Shown piece by piece: positions 1 through 5,852 of a stretch of DNA of 6,631 nucleotides. A program made the position numbers and the translations under genes. Every line of letters begins with the position of its first letter. The first letter of the stretch is position 1. The notes under the pieces were generated by a model. It was given only the letters and a program-made list of their open reading frames with translations, did no database searches and was not told the origin of the DNA. Source of the stretch: Thermoleophilia bacterium (lineage in GTDB: Bacteria > Actinomycetota > Thermoleophilia > Miltoncostaeales > Miltoncostaeaceae). The DNA lies in the NCBI GenBank assembly GCA_029861485.1, contig JAOTZF010000103.1:1-6631 (forward strand), written 5' to 3'.

Positions 1-186
1 TCTTTGGCTACGATCTCGCGAGCTCTTCGGCCTGCCGCAATCGAGGTGGAGGCCGGCGACGCCATGCCGCTCTTCTCGCTTGAGCTCGCCATCATCGCGG
101 CGCGCCCTCGCGATGAGCGTTGGTTCAGCGAGTTCTGGTTGGCACCCGGAGGTCGGGTGGCATGGATCCCGCCGCCAGTCGACTGA
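1..186 (+). CDS. C-terminal end of an unrecognised protein (5' truncated by window edge)
   Basis: An open frame enters from the left edge and ends at TGA 184-186, giving about 61 residues. The codons are mostly G/C in the third position, as in the firm genes here, which supports real coding. The visible part has a short hydrophobic stretch (FSLELAIIAA) followed by an aromatic, proline-rich tail with WFSEFWLAPGG and ending WIPPPVD. I do not recognise the family and assign no function. A TTG at position 4 could be read as a start, but no ribosome site is visible before it because only three bases precede it; truncation by the window is the simpler reading. It converges with the minus-strand operon, the two stops being separated by 27 bp. 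A chance open frame remains possible for a piece this short. Confidence 0.5.
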   Translation, partial: SLATISRALRPAAIEVEAGDAMPLFSLELAIIAARPRDERWFSEFWLAPGGRVAWIPPPVD

Positions 187-201
187 ACGCTTGGTCTCGA
201 C

Positions 202-213
202 CGGCTGCAGCCG
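202..213. terminator. Perfect 12-bp palindrome between convergent stops, possible bidirectional terminator
   Basis: CGGCTGCAGCCG is its own reverse complement and fills almost half of the 27-bp gap between the plus-strand stop (184-186) and the minus-strand stop (214-216). Folded as RNA it could give a 4-bp CGGC/GCCG stem with a TGCA loop on either strand. There is no T-tract on either side, so an intrinsic terminator of the classic kind is not shown. The position is suggestive, but the stem is short. Confidence 0.25.
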
Positions 214-483
214 CTAGCGCCCCTGGACGCCACCGAACAGGTCGCCGCGGCGCCCAACCAGCACGTCGTCGTCGGCGCGCACGCGCGCCCAGAGCTGCTC
301 CGGGTCCAGCCCGATTCGCCCCGCGATCTCGTCGAGCTGGGCGAGCATACGGTTGTCCTCGAGCCTCAGGCCGACGATCTTGCCGTCGCCGACCACGGTG
401 GTTACTCCGGGCTCTGGCTCCTCCGTCTGCAGCGGCGCGAACGGTTGGATGATTCCGAGGCTGAAATAGATCGGGTAGGGCAT
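214..483 (-). CDS. Uncharacterised 89-residue protein, translationally coupled to thioredoxin
   Basis: This frame of 89 residues begins at ATG 483-481 and ends at TAG 216-214. Its ATG shares one base with the TGA of the thioredoxin gene (TGATG), and I see no Shine-Dalgarno sequence just upstream. Translation therefore probably depends on ribosomes finishing thioredoxin. The protein starts [15 protein letters not shown], then has a Glu/Pro-rich turn, a strand-like VTTVVGDGKIVGLRL, a probable helix around residues 43-70 (MLAQLDEIAG through QLWARVRADDD), and a Gly-rich tail. No signal peptide, membrane segment or cysteine motif is visible. It is the last gene of the L,D-transpeptidase/thioredoxin operon. 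I do not recognise the family. Its size, coupling and codon use make it likely to be a real gene, but its role is unknown. Confidence 0.7.
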   Translation of the reverse strand: MPYPIYFSLGIIQPFAPLQTEEPEPGVTTVVGDGKIVGLRLEDNRMLAQLDEIAGRIGLDPEQLWARVRADDDVLVGRRGDLFGGVQGR

Positions 484-800
484 CAGGCGAGGTGCTTGTC
501 GAGCGTGCTGACGATCTTCTTCTTCTTGACCGAGCCGGTGATCCGCGCCACCTCCTCACCGTCCTTGAACAGGAGCAGGGTCGGCAGCGCCAAGACGCTG
601 TGGCGGGTCGTTGGCTCCGGGTGATCCTCGACGTTCAGCTTGCCGAACGTCAAGCGCCCCGAATACTCGTCGGCGAGCTCTTCAACGATGGGCGCAATCG
701 CCTTGCACGGCCCGCACCAGGTCGCCCAGAAGTCGACGAGCACCGGCTTCTCGGCCTCGAGGACCGTCTCGACCCAATCGGCCTGGGTCAGCTCGATCAT
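483..800 (-). CDS. trxA: Thioredoxin
   Basis: The 105-residue product has the usual length and order of a classical thioredoxin. It has an N-terminal strand-helix, then [13 protein letters not shown] with the redox pair Cys29 and Cys32, then the cis-proline loop ALPTLLLF (Pro73), and a C-terminal helix. There is no signal peptide or membrane anchor, so it should act in the cytoplasm as a general dithiol reductant fed by thioredoxin reductase, which is not in this window. A lysine run (KKKK, residues 92-95) precedes the last helix. The ATG at 800-798 is chosen because it gives the standard thioredoxin N-terminus. It overlaps the transpeptidase stop as ATGA, and a weak AGG lies 5 bases before it. 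The frame stays open further upstream inside the transpeptidase gene, but that extension has no thioredoxin-like sequence. It is the middle gene of a three-gene operon. The family call is very safe; the trxA symbol is by family and not by orthology test. Confidence 0.95.
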   Translation of the reverse strand: MIELTQADWVETVLEAEKPVLVDFWATWCGPCKAIAPIVEELADEYSGRLTFGKLNVEDHPEPTTRHSVLALPTLLLFKDGEEVARITGSVKKKKIVSTLDKHLA

Positions 801-2398
801 GTCGACCTGAACTCCACGCTCGACCCTAGCGAGACTTCCTCGAAGAGCTCCTCCACCTCGTCGATGTGCATGCGGATGCACCCGTGGCTCGCTGCGGTGC
901 CGATGGTGCTGCTCGCGTAGGTCCCGTGGATCCCGATTGCCGGGGCCGAGGTGCCGATCCAGCGGGTGCCCAGCGGGTTGCCCGGGCCGGGCGGCACGAC
1001 GCCGAGGCCCGCGGCCCACGGCGAGTTGGGCGGGAACCACGCCGGGTCGACCTGCTTGTCGATCACCTCGTACTTACCGGTCGGCGTCGGATAGGCCGCC
1101 GTGCCGATGGCGATCCCGTACGCCTTGACGACTCGGCCGTCCTGCACGAGCCGCAGCTTCTTCTGCTCCAGGTTCACCACGATGCGTCCGACCATCGCCC
1201 GCAGGGTCGCTCGGTCGACCCGGCCCGTCGGCTCGAGCTTGCGCTTGCGCTGGTAGGCCTTGAGCGCGCGCTGGGTCTTCTTCGTGAAGGTCGCCGCCGC
1301 CTTGCCGCGATAGACCTTGTTCGCCTTGAGGCGCCGGTGGAGCTTGCGGACGTCCTCGCCCTTGGCGCCCTTGACCATCTCCGCCTCGCCGAATCCCTCG
1401 GTGCTGTCGACGGTGACGGTGAAATCCTTCTTGGCGAGATTGCCCGCCTTGTCGCGCGCCCACACGGTGATGCGGTTCTTGCCTTGCGGCAGCTCGCCGG
1501 CGGCGAGGGTGAAGGAACGCCCGTCGAGGTTCAGCGCGGGCTCGGGATCGGTGAGCGACACGAACTGGAAGGTGTTACCGAACTCGTCGGTCAGCGGGGC
1601 GTCCTTGCCCTCTTGGATGACCCGCTTCTGTCCGTTGAAGTTGACCCCATAGGTCAGGGCACGAGCGGCCTCTCCGGGAACCGAGCCGGTGACCACCAAA
1701 GAGCCCTCCTCGGTGAGCGTCGTCGGCAGGGCCGCCACGTTCAGCTTCGGCGGCCGGGTATCAACGACGATGCGGCGGGTACGGATCCGCGTGTTGCCCG
1801 CCCTGTCGGCGGCGGTGATCTTCACCGCGACGGGGCCCTCGGGGAGCCGGGTCTGGGCCGTCCAACGACCCGCCGTGTTGGCTGTGGTCTCGGCCGTGCC
1901 GTCTGCCCTCCAGGTGAGCTCGACGCGGCTTCCGGGCTCGGCCTTGCCGCTGAAGGCGACCCGGCGAGCGTCGCGGAACGCTCCGGCCGGAGGTCCGACC
2001 ACCGCGACAGCAGGCGCCTTGGTGTCGGTCTCGAACTGCCAGCTCCGCTGCACGGATCGCGCGAACAGGTTGGAGGTGCGATAGGTCACCTCGACCTCAT
2101 GCGGTCCGTCCGCGAGTCGTCCGGAACGCAGCTGGATCGTGTCTCCATCGACCCTTGCGCGCCCGGTCACGTCCTTGCCGTCGAGGCGCACGACCAGGTC
2201 GTGGGTCTTCGTGAAGTCGCCTACGGTCACGCCGATCAGAGGTCGGTCGGTCGAAACCGACGCGCCGGCCTCCGGCGCAACCGCCTCGATGCTCGAGCGG
2301 GTGACGGCCTGCTGCGCCCCAAGGGCGGCGGCCGCGAGCAGGCCGACGCCAAATGCGGACGCGGTGATGGCCGCGGTGCGGGTCAGTTTCGGCTTCAA
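797..2398 (-). CDS. Secreted L,D-transpeptidase with Ig-like repeats, peptidoglycan-binding and YkuD domains
   Basis: This 533-residue exported protein is predicted to form 3-3 type cross-links in peptidoglycan, or to attach proteins to it. Residues 1-28 form a signal peptide: basic Lys2, Lys4 and Arg7, then a hydrophobic run ending LGA-QQ. Residues about 35-125, 126-214 and 215-331 look like three Ig-like (Big/cadherin-type) units. The last two end in related strands, [17 protein letters not shown] and [17 protein letters not shown]. Residues about 340-404 are a PG_binding_1 domain, here very rich in Lys and Arg. Residues 405-533 are the YkuD catalytic domain with IHGT (His491) and SHGCIRM (His505, catalytic Cys507, Arg509), the family signature. 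The start is TTG 2398-2396, with AAGGA 11 bases upstream; it is the only start that places the signal peptide at the N-terminus. The stop TGA (799-797) lies inside the thioredoxin start (ATGA). The biological substrate is inferred from the family. Confidence 0.94.
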   Translation of the reverse strand: MKPKLTRTAAITASAFGVGLLAAAALGAQQAVTRSSIEAVAPEAGASVSTDRPLIGVTVGDFTKTHDLVVRLDGKDVTGRARVDGDTIQLRSGRLADGPHEVEVTYRTSNLFARSVQRSWQFETDTKAPAVAVVGPPAGAFRDARRVAFSGKAEPGSRVELTWRADGTAETTANTAGRWTAQTRLPEGPVAVKITAADRAGNTRIRTRRIVVDTRPPKLNVAALPTTLTEEGSLVVTGSVPGEAARALTYGVNFNGQKRVIQEGKDAPLTDEFGNTFQFVSLTDPEPALNLDGRSFTLAAGELPQGKNRITVWARDKAGNLAKKDFTVTVDSTEGFGEAEMVKGAKGEDVRKLHRRLKANKVYRGKAAATFTKKTQRALKAYQRKRKLEPTGRVDRATLRAMVGRIVVNLEQKKLRLVQDGRVVKAYGIAIGTAAYPTPTGKYEVIDKQVDPAWFPPNSPWAAGLGVVPPGPGNPLGTRWIGTSAPAIGIHGTYASSTIGTAASHGCIRMHIDEVEELFEEVSLGSSVEFRST

Positions 2399-2409
2399 GG
2401 GTTCAAGAG

Positions 2410-2414
2410 TCCTT
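2410..2414 (-). promoter_or_regulatory. Shine-Dalgarno site (AAGGA) for the L,D-transpeptidase TTG start
   Basis: On the minus strand AAGGA lies 11 bases upstream of the TTG at 2398. The spacing is slightly long but usable. It is the main sequence support, with the signal peptide, for accepting a TTG start. A second TTG lies between the site and the start but is out of frame (8 bases away). Confidence 0.5.
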
Positions 2415-2443
2415 CGGTAGGGCGTAGCGCCGCGCCGCGGTGG

Positions 2444-2452
2444 ACGATAACA
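2444..2452 (-). promoter_or_regulatory. Possible extended -10 promoter element for the L,D-transpeptidase/thioredoxin operon
   Basis: On the minus strand TGTTATCGT matches an extended -10 (TGn followed by TAnnnT). It would place transcription start near 2437 and give a leader of about 40 nt carrying the AAGGA site. No good -35 hexamer is visible at 16-18 bp upstream. It lies in the divergent region shared with the PolX promoter. This is a pattern match only. Confidence 0.3.
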
Positions 2453-2492
2453 GCCCGGTTTGCGGCCACATATCGCCGTACCCCGCCGGGGC

Positions 2493-2498
2493 TATATT
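2493..2498 (+). promoter_or_regulatory. -10 box (TATATT) for a probably leaderless PolX transcript
   Basis: TATATT is an AT-rich island in very GC-rich DNA and matches five of six TATAAT positions. Exactly six bases separate it from the GTG at 2505. Transcription usually starts six or seven bases after the -10, so the mRNA would begin at or next to the start codon. No usable Shine-Dalgarno sequence is present: the only GGA is two bases from the GTG. No clear -35 is seen. Confidence 0.55.
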
Positions 2499-2504
2499 TG
2501 GATC

Positions 2505-4250
2505 GTGGCCGACATCCCGAGCAACGCGGACGTGGCCGCGGCCTTCGCATTGCTTGGCGATCTGCTCGAGATCGATGGCGCGAGTCGCCACCGGGTACTG
2601 GCGTACCGCCGGGCGACAGAGCGCATACTCGATGCCGACCGCTCCTTTGCCCGGCTGGCGCTCGACGGCAGAGCCGTCGAGCTGCCGGACATCGGGAAGA
2701 CGATCCAGGCCAAGACCGTCGAGCTCGTCGAGACGGGCGACATCGCCGCCCTCGCGACGCTGCGGACCAGGCTCCCCGAGGGCCTGGCGGAGATCGCTCG
2801 GCTGCGGGGTCTCGGGCCCAAGCGCGCCCGATTGCTCTGGGACGCGGCGGACATCGGCGACATCGCCTCGCTTCGCGACGCGCTGGCGGCGGGTCGGCTC
2901 GACGGCGTGTCCGGTCTCGGCGCGAAGACCATCGCGAGCATCGCGGCCCAGCTCGCCGAGCCGGAGGAGCTCGACGGGGCGCCGCGGGTGGCCATCGGTC
3001 GGGCACTGCCCTTGGCCGAGCGGCTGGTGGCCGATCTCGGCGAGGCCCCCGGCGTCGAGGCCATTGAGATCGCGGGCGGTCTGAGGCGCGGAGCCGAGAG
3101 CGTCCATGACATCGACCTCGCCGCCGCCACGACCGATCCGGCGGCGCTGGCCGCCGCGCTCGCAGAGCACGAAGCGGTGAGTCGAGTGGTTTCTCAAGGC
3201 GAGCATCGGGTCGTCGCGGAAACCCACTCCGCGGTGCTCATCGAACTTCGTTCAGGTCCGCCGGAGTCCTTCGGGAATCTGTTGCAGCACCTGACAGGAT
3301 CCGCGGCCCACAACACTCGTCTGAGGGAGCGAGCGGTCCGGATTGGGCTCTCGGTGAGCGAGCACGGCATCACCGACTCCGCCGGAGCAGAGGCGACCCA
3401 TCGCACGGAGGCCGAGGTCTATGCGGCGCTCGGCCTCGCGGAGATACCGCCGGAGCTGCGCGAAGACGACGGTGAGCTCCAACTCGCCGAGGCCGGTGCC
3501 GTACCGCGCCTGGTGACCGGGGCGGACCTCCGAGGGGAGCTCCACGCCCACACCGACTGGAGCGACGGGCGCGCGAGCCTCAAGGAGATGATCGCCGCCG
3601 CCCGGGCCCGGGACTACGAGTATCTCGTGATCACCGACCACTCACGCCGCCAGGCCCAAGCCGGCGGCCTTGACGTCGAGAGACTGAGGCGCCAGGGCGA
3701 GGTGGTGAAAGAGGCTGCCGCACGGCTTGGTGACCTGGTGCTCGCGCACGGCTCGGAGGTCGACGTCCTCCCGGGTGGAGGCTTGGACTTCCCCGACGAG
3801 GTGCTGGCCGAGCTGGACTTCGTGGTCGCGAGTCCCCACTCGGGCTTCACCCAGCCCCCGGAGAAGTTCACCGGCCGTCTGATCGCGGCGGCGGAGAACC
3901 CCTACGTGGACGTTATCGGTCATCCCACCGGCCGAATGCTCAACTCGCGCGATCACCGCGCAGTCGATCTGGACGCGCTCATCGCCGCCGCGATTCTCAC
4001 CGACACCGCGCTCGAGATCAACGCCCAGCCCCGCCGCCTGGACCTCGACGCGCGCATGGCGCGCCGCGCGCGCGATGCGGGCGCGATGCTCAGCATCGAC
4101 GCGGACGCGCATTCGGTCACCGCGCTCGACTTCCGTCGCTTCGGCGTGCTCGTCGCGCGGCGAGCCCGCCTCGGCCCCGACCAGGTGCTCAATACGCTTC
4201 CCTGGCCGGAGATCGCCGCGCGCCGTGCCCGGCGCATCGCCGCCGCCTAG
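2505..4250 (+). CDS. polX: DNA polymerase/3'-5' exonuclease PolX family protein with altered polymerase active site and intact PHP domain
   Basis: This 581-residue protein has the full bacterial PolX architecture. Residues 1-85 form the N-terminal helical 8-kDa-like domain with helix-hairpin-helix (HhH) LPDIGKTI. Further HhH motifs are LRGLGPKRA (100-108) and VSGLGAKTI (135-143). Residues about 165-315 are the polymerase-beta-like palm and thumb, ending in the family motif IPPELRE (314-320). Residues about 340-575 are a PHP phosphoesterase domain. The PHP metal ligands all appear present: His347, His349, Asp354, His379, Glu418, His445, His473, Asp534 and His536. In the polymerase part, GGLRRG and HDID (Asp202, Asp204) are visible, but the third catalytic Asp is Glu247, the YF of YFTGS is His262-Leu263, and the GS Ser is Gly192. 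Family members fill gaps and process 3' ends in base excision repair; here nuclease activity is the safer prediction. GTG 2505 is chosen over TTG 2460 because it gives the usual MAD-type N-terminus and follows the -10 box. It ends tail to tail with otsB. Confidence 0.92.
   Translation: MADIPSNADVAAAFALLGDLLEIDGASRHRVLAYRRATERILDADRSFARLALDGRAVELPDIGKTIQAKTVELVETGDIAALATLRTRLPEGLAEIARLRGLGPKRARLLWDAADIGDIASLRDALAAGRLDGVSGLGAKTIASIAAQLAEPEELDGAPRVAIGRALPLAERLVADLGEAPGVEAIEIAGGLRRGAESVHDIDLAAATTDPAALAAALAEHEAVSRVVSQGEHRVVAETHSAVLIELRSGPPESFGNLLQHLTGSAAHNTRLRERAVRIGLSVSEHGITDSAGAEATHRTEAEVYAALGLAEIPPELREDDGELQLAEAGAVPRLVTGADLRGELHAHTDWSDGRASLKEMIAAARARDYEYLVITDHSRRQAQAGGLDVERLRRQGEVVKEAAARLGDLVLAHGSEVDVLPGGGLDFPDEVLAELDFVVASPHSGFTQPPEKFTGRLIAAAENPYVDVIGHPTGRMLNSRDHRAVDLDALIAAAILTDTALEINAQPRRLDLDARMARRARDAGAMLSIDADAHSVTALDFRRFGVLVARRARLGPDQVLNTLPWPEIAARRARRIAAA
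4247..4250. other. Shared CTAG: overlapping stop codons of convergent polX and otsB
   Basis: The palindrome CTAG supplies TAG to both strands: 4248-4250 ends polX on plus, and 4249-4247 ends otsB on minus. The genes therefore have no spacer, and neither a terminator hairpin nor a T-tract can lie between them. Any terminator must sit inside the other gene's coding sequence, or the transcripts overlap. Confidence 0.9.
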
Positions 4251-5062
4251 TGCCCGTCCACCTCAAGGAGGGCCTTGAGCGCGTCACGCACGCCCGGCGC
4301 GCCGTCCACCTCCGCGTCGGCCATCTCTGCCACTTCGCGATCGACCTCCGCACTGCGGGCGAGGATGCAAGCCACGTGCACCAGCTCACCGCTCTCGCGC
4401 ATCGCGCGCAGCTCCCGCCACGCATCGGTGTCGGTGCGGTCGTCCCCGAAGTAGACGGCGGCGGTCACATCGGTGCCGGCCAGCAGCGCGCGCGCCGCGG
4501 TGCCCTTGTTCACCCGCACGGGCGGGCGCACCTCGAGCACGCGCCGGCCCCAGCCTCCGGCCAGGCCGGCCGCGATGACCGCCGGCAATACGTGGCTTTC
4601 GAGCACGCCCCTCGCGTAGGCAGGATCGGGCGCGCTGCGGTAGTGGAAGCTCAGCGTCGGGCCCTTGTCCTCCAACCAAATGCCCGCCGTGCGCAGCACA
4701 GGCGCGTTCGCCCACTCCTCGGAGAACGCCCTCACGGTGTCGAGGAAGGGAATGGCCTCGGGGGCGACCTCCACGACGCCGTTGCGGCGCAGCTGCAGGC
4801 CGTGGTTCATTCCGGCCGGGAGATGGGGCATCTCGACCATTCGGTCGAAGTCCGCGACCGAGCGCCCGGTCAGGAACGCGACCAGACCGTAGCGCTCCTC
4901 GGCGCGCTCCAGGAGGGGGCGAACGCCCGGCAGCAGCACCGCATCCGCGGCGCGCGGCACGATTGGTGCCAGCGTGCCATCGACATCGAGCAGCAGAGCG
5001 GCCTGGTGAGGGGCCGCGCGGACGGGCGCGAGAAGCGTCTCCACGGCGGGAGGCGGTGCCAT
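4247..5062 (-). CDS. otsB: Trehalose-6-phosphate phosphatase (HAD superfamily)
   Basis: This 271-residue cytoplasmic enzyme is predicted to dephosphorylate trehalose 6-phosphate to trehalose, the last step of the OtsA/OtsB pathway. The HAD motifs are all in order: motif I LLDVDGTLAP with nucleophile Asp26 and acid/base Asp28; motif II LTGRS (Thr65); motif III Lys186 in VNKG; and motif IV FGDDRTDTDAW with Asp207, Asp208 and Asp211. The cap domain shows GMNHGLQL (84-91) and LEDKGPTLSFHYR (130-142), close to the family's substrate-binding motifs. Motif IV reads TDTDAW where TDEDAF is typical, a mild change. ATG 5062-5060 is chosen because the HAD domain starts about 20 residues later. The frame can be extended back to 5194, but that would run deep into the opposite permease gene with an unlike sequence. 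No OtsA is in the window. A related sugar-phosphate phosphatase is possible but less likely. Confidence 0.9.
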   Translation of the reverse strand: MAPPPAVETLLAPVRAAPHQAALLLDVDGTLAPIVPRAADAVLLPGVRPLLERAEERYGLVAFLTGRSVADFDRMVEMPHLPAGMNHGLQLRRNGVVEVAPEAIPFLDTVRAFSEEWANAPVLRTAGIWLEDKGPTLSFHYRSAPDPAYARGVLESHVLPAVIAAGLAGGWGRRVLEVRPPVRVNKGTAARALLAGTDVTAAVYFGDDRTDTDAWRELRAMRESGELVHVACILARSAEVDREVAEMADAEVDGAPGVRDALKALLEVDGH

Positions 5063-5070
5063 CGCCGCCG

Positions 5071-5079
5071 ACGCTAGCA
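5071..5079 (-). promoter_or_regulatory. Possible extended -10 element for otsB
   Basis: On the minus strand TGCTAGCGT fits TGn-TAnnnT and ends 8 bases before the otsB ATG. Transcription would then start one or two bases before the codon, giving an almost leaderless mRNA. There is no recognisable Shine-Dalgarno sequence in the 37-bp gap. GCTAGC is itself palindromic, so the box is symmetric. Support is pattern and spacing only. Confidence 0.3.
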
Positions 5080-5099
5080 GCGCGGTCCTCGATCGTTCG

Positions 5100-5843
5100 G
5101 TGCTGCCGGCGCTGATCGTCGTCGGCCTGGTCGCGGGCCTCACAGCGTCGGTGTTCGGCGTTGGTGGTGGCATCGTCATGGTGCCGCTGCTCATCGGCCT
5201 GCTCGATTACGACGCCAAGCGGGCGACCGCCACCTCGCTGGCGGCCATCATCTTCACGGCGGTCGTCGGCGCGGCGGCCCACGGCGCGCTCGGCAACGTC
5301 GACTGGGATCGTGGCCTTCTGATCGGCATACCTGCGATGCTCGGGGTCACGATCGGCGTCGCGATCAAGGACCGGATCTCCTCGCGGGCCCTCACCCTGG
5401 CGTTCGCCGGACTGATGGTGCTGGTGGCCGTGCGAATCGGTCTCGGCCCAAGCGCCGACCCGGTCGATTTCTCGCTGCCGGCCGAGGTCCTGCTCGTCAC
5501 AGCGCTCGGCATCACCGCCGGCATCGTCGCGGGGTTGTTCGGCGTCGGTGGGGGGATAGTGTTCGTGCCCACGCTCGTCGTCGTGCTCGGCATGGAGCAG
5601 CTCTCCGCCGAGGCAACGTCGCTGCTGGCAATCATCCCGGTCGCAGTGCTCGGCTCGTGGCAGAACACCGCGCGCGGCGCCGTCATGTGGAACCACGCGC
5701 TCCTGATCGGCGCGGTCTCCGTCGTGAGCGCCGTGGCGGGCGCGTTGATCGCCGACGCGGCACCCGTGAGCGCTCTTCAAACCGGCTTCGCCGCGCTGTT
5801 GCTCGCCACCGCGGCCCAGTTGGTCTGGCAGGCTCGCCGTTAG
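5100..5843 (+). CDS. TauE/SafE family membrane permease (sulfite/organosulfur exporter-like)
   Basis: This 247-residue integral membrane protein has about eight hydrophobic segments and the internal duplication typical of TauE/SafE (DUF81) proteins. The half-repeats are SVFGVGGGIVMVPLL (17-31) and GLFGVGGGIVFVPTL (145-159), each followed by a segment with ATSL (AKRATATSLAA at 39-49, SAEATSLLA at 169-177). A short loop (residues about 115-128, GPSADPVDFSLP) joins the halves. Characterised relatives export sulfite, sulfoacetate or other small anions across the cytoplasmic membrane; the substrate here cannot be read from sequence. GTG 5100 is the only plausible start: no in-frame ATG, GTG or TTG lies in the preceding intergenic bases, and the first repeat begins just after it. 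It has neither a clear Shine-Dalgarno sequence nor a TAnnnT box at the right distance. It is divergent from otsB across 37 bp and is followed in the same frame by the VWA gene. Confidence 0.9.
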   Translation: MLPALIVVGLVAGLTASVFGVGGGIVMVPLLIGLLDYDAKRATATSLAAIIFTAVVGAAAHGALGNVDWDRGLLIGIPAMLGVTIGVAIKDRISSRALTLAFAGLMVLVAVRIGLGPSADPVDFSLPAEVLLVTALGITAGIVAGLFGVGGGIVFVPTLVVVLGMEQLSAEATSLLAIIPVAVLGSWQNTARGAVMWNHALLIGAVSVVSAVAGALIADAAPVSALQTGFAALLLATAAQLVWQARR

Positions 5844-5846
5844 ACT
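5841..5846 (+). promoter_or_regulatory. -10 box (TAGACT) overlapping the permease stop codon, for the VWA-domain gene
   Basis: TAGACT fits the actinobacterial TAnnnT -10 pattern, and its first three bases are the permease TAG stop. Six bases follow before the CTG at 5853, the same spacing as between TATATT and the GTG of polX. If real, the VWA gene has its own leaderless transcript besides any readthrough from the permease gene. No clear -35 was identified. Confidence 0.4.
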
Positions 5847-5852
5847 AGCGAC

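Noticed and set aside
801..1040. Upstream extension of the thioredoxin frame within the transpeptidase gene
   Set aside because: The extra residues are Arg/His-rich shadow of the YkuD coding sequence. The 105-residue form from ATG 800 is a standard complete thioredoxin.
2460..2504. Fifteen-residue N-terminal extension of polX from TTG 2460
   Set aside because: The added residues do not resemble PolX N-termini, no ribosome site precedes the TTG, and the -10 box TATATT lies inside the extension.
2399..2504. Possible riboswitch or small RNA in the divergent region between the transpeptidase operon and polX
   Set aside because: At 106 bp with two promoter-like boxes it is too short for a known riboswitch plus expression platform, and I see no strong conserved-looking hairpin beyond GC-rich self-complementarity.
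866..3067. Very long open frame on the plus strand (about 730 codons) antisense to the L,D-transpeptidase and running into polX in another frame
   Set aside because: The translation is Arg/Gly/Ala-rich with no domain signature, and it lies opposite a gene with a clear signal peptide and YkuD site. Long antisense frames are expected in very GC-rich DNA.
5063..5194. Forty-four-residue N-terminal extension of otsB to 5194
   Set aside because: It would overlap the permease coding region by about 95 bp, and its Thr/Pro/Ser-rich sequence is unlike the start of HAD phosphatases. ATG 5062 places the first HAD motif normally.
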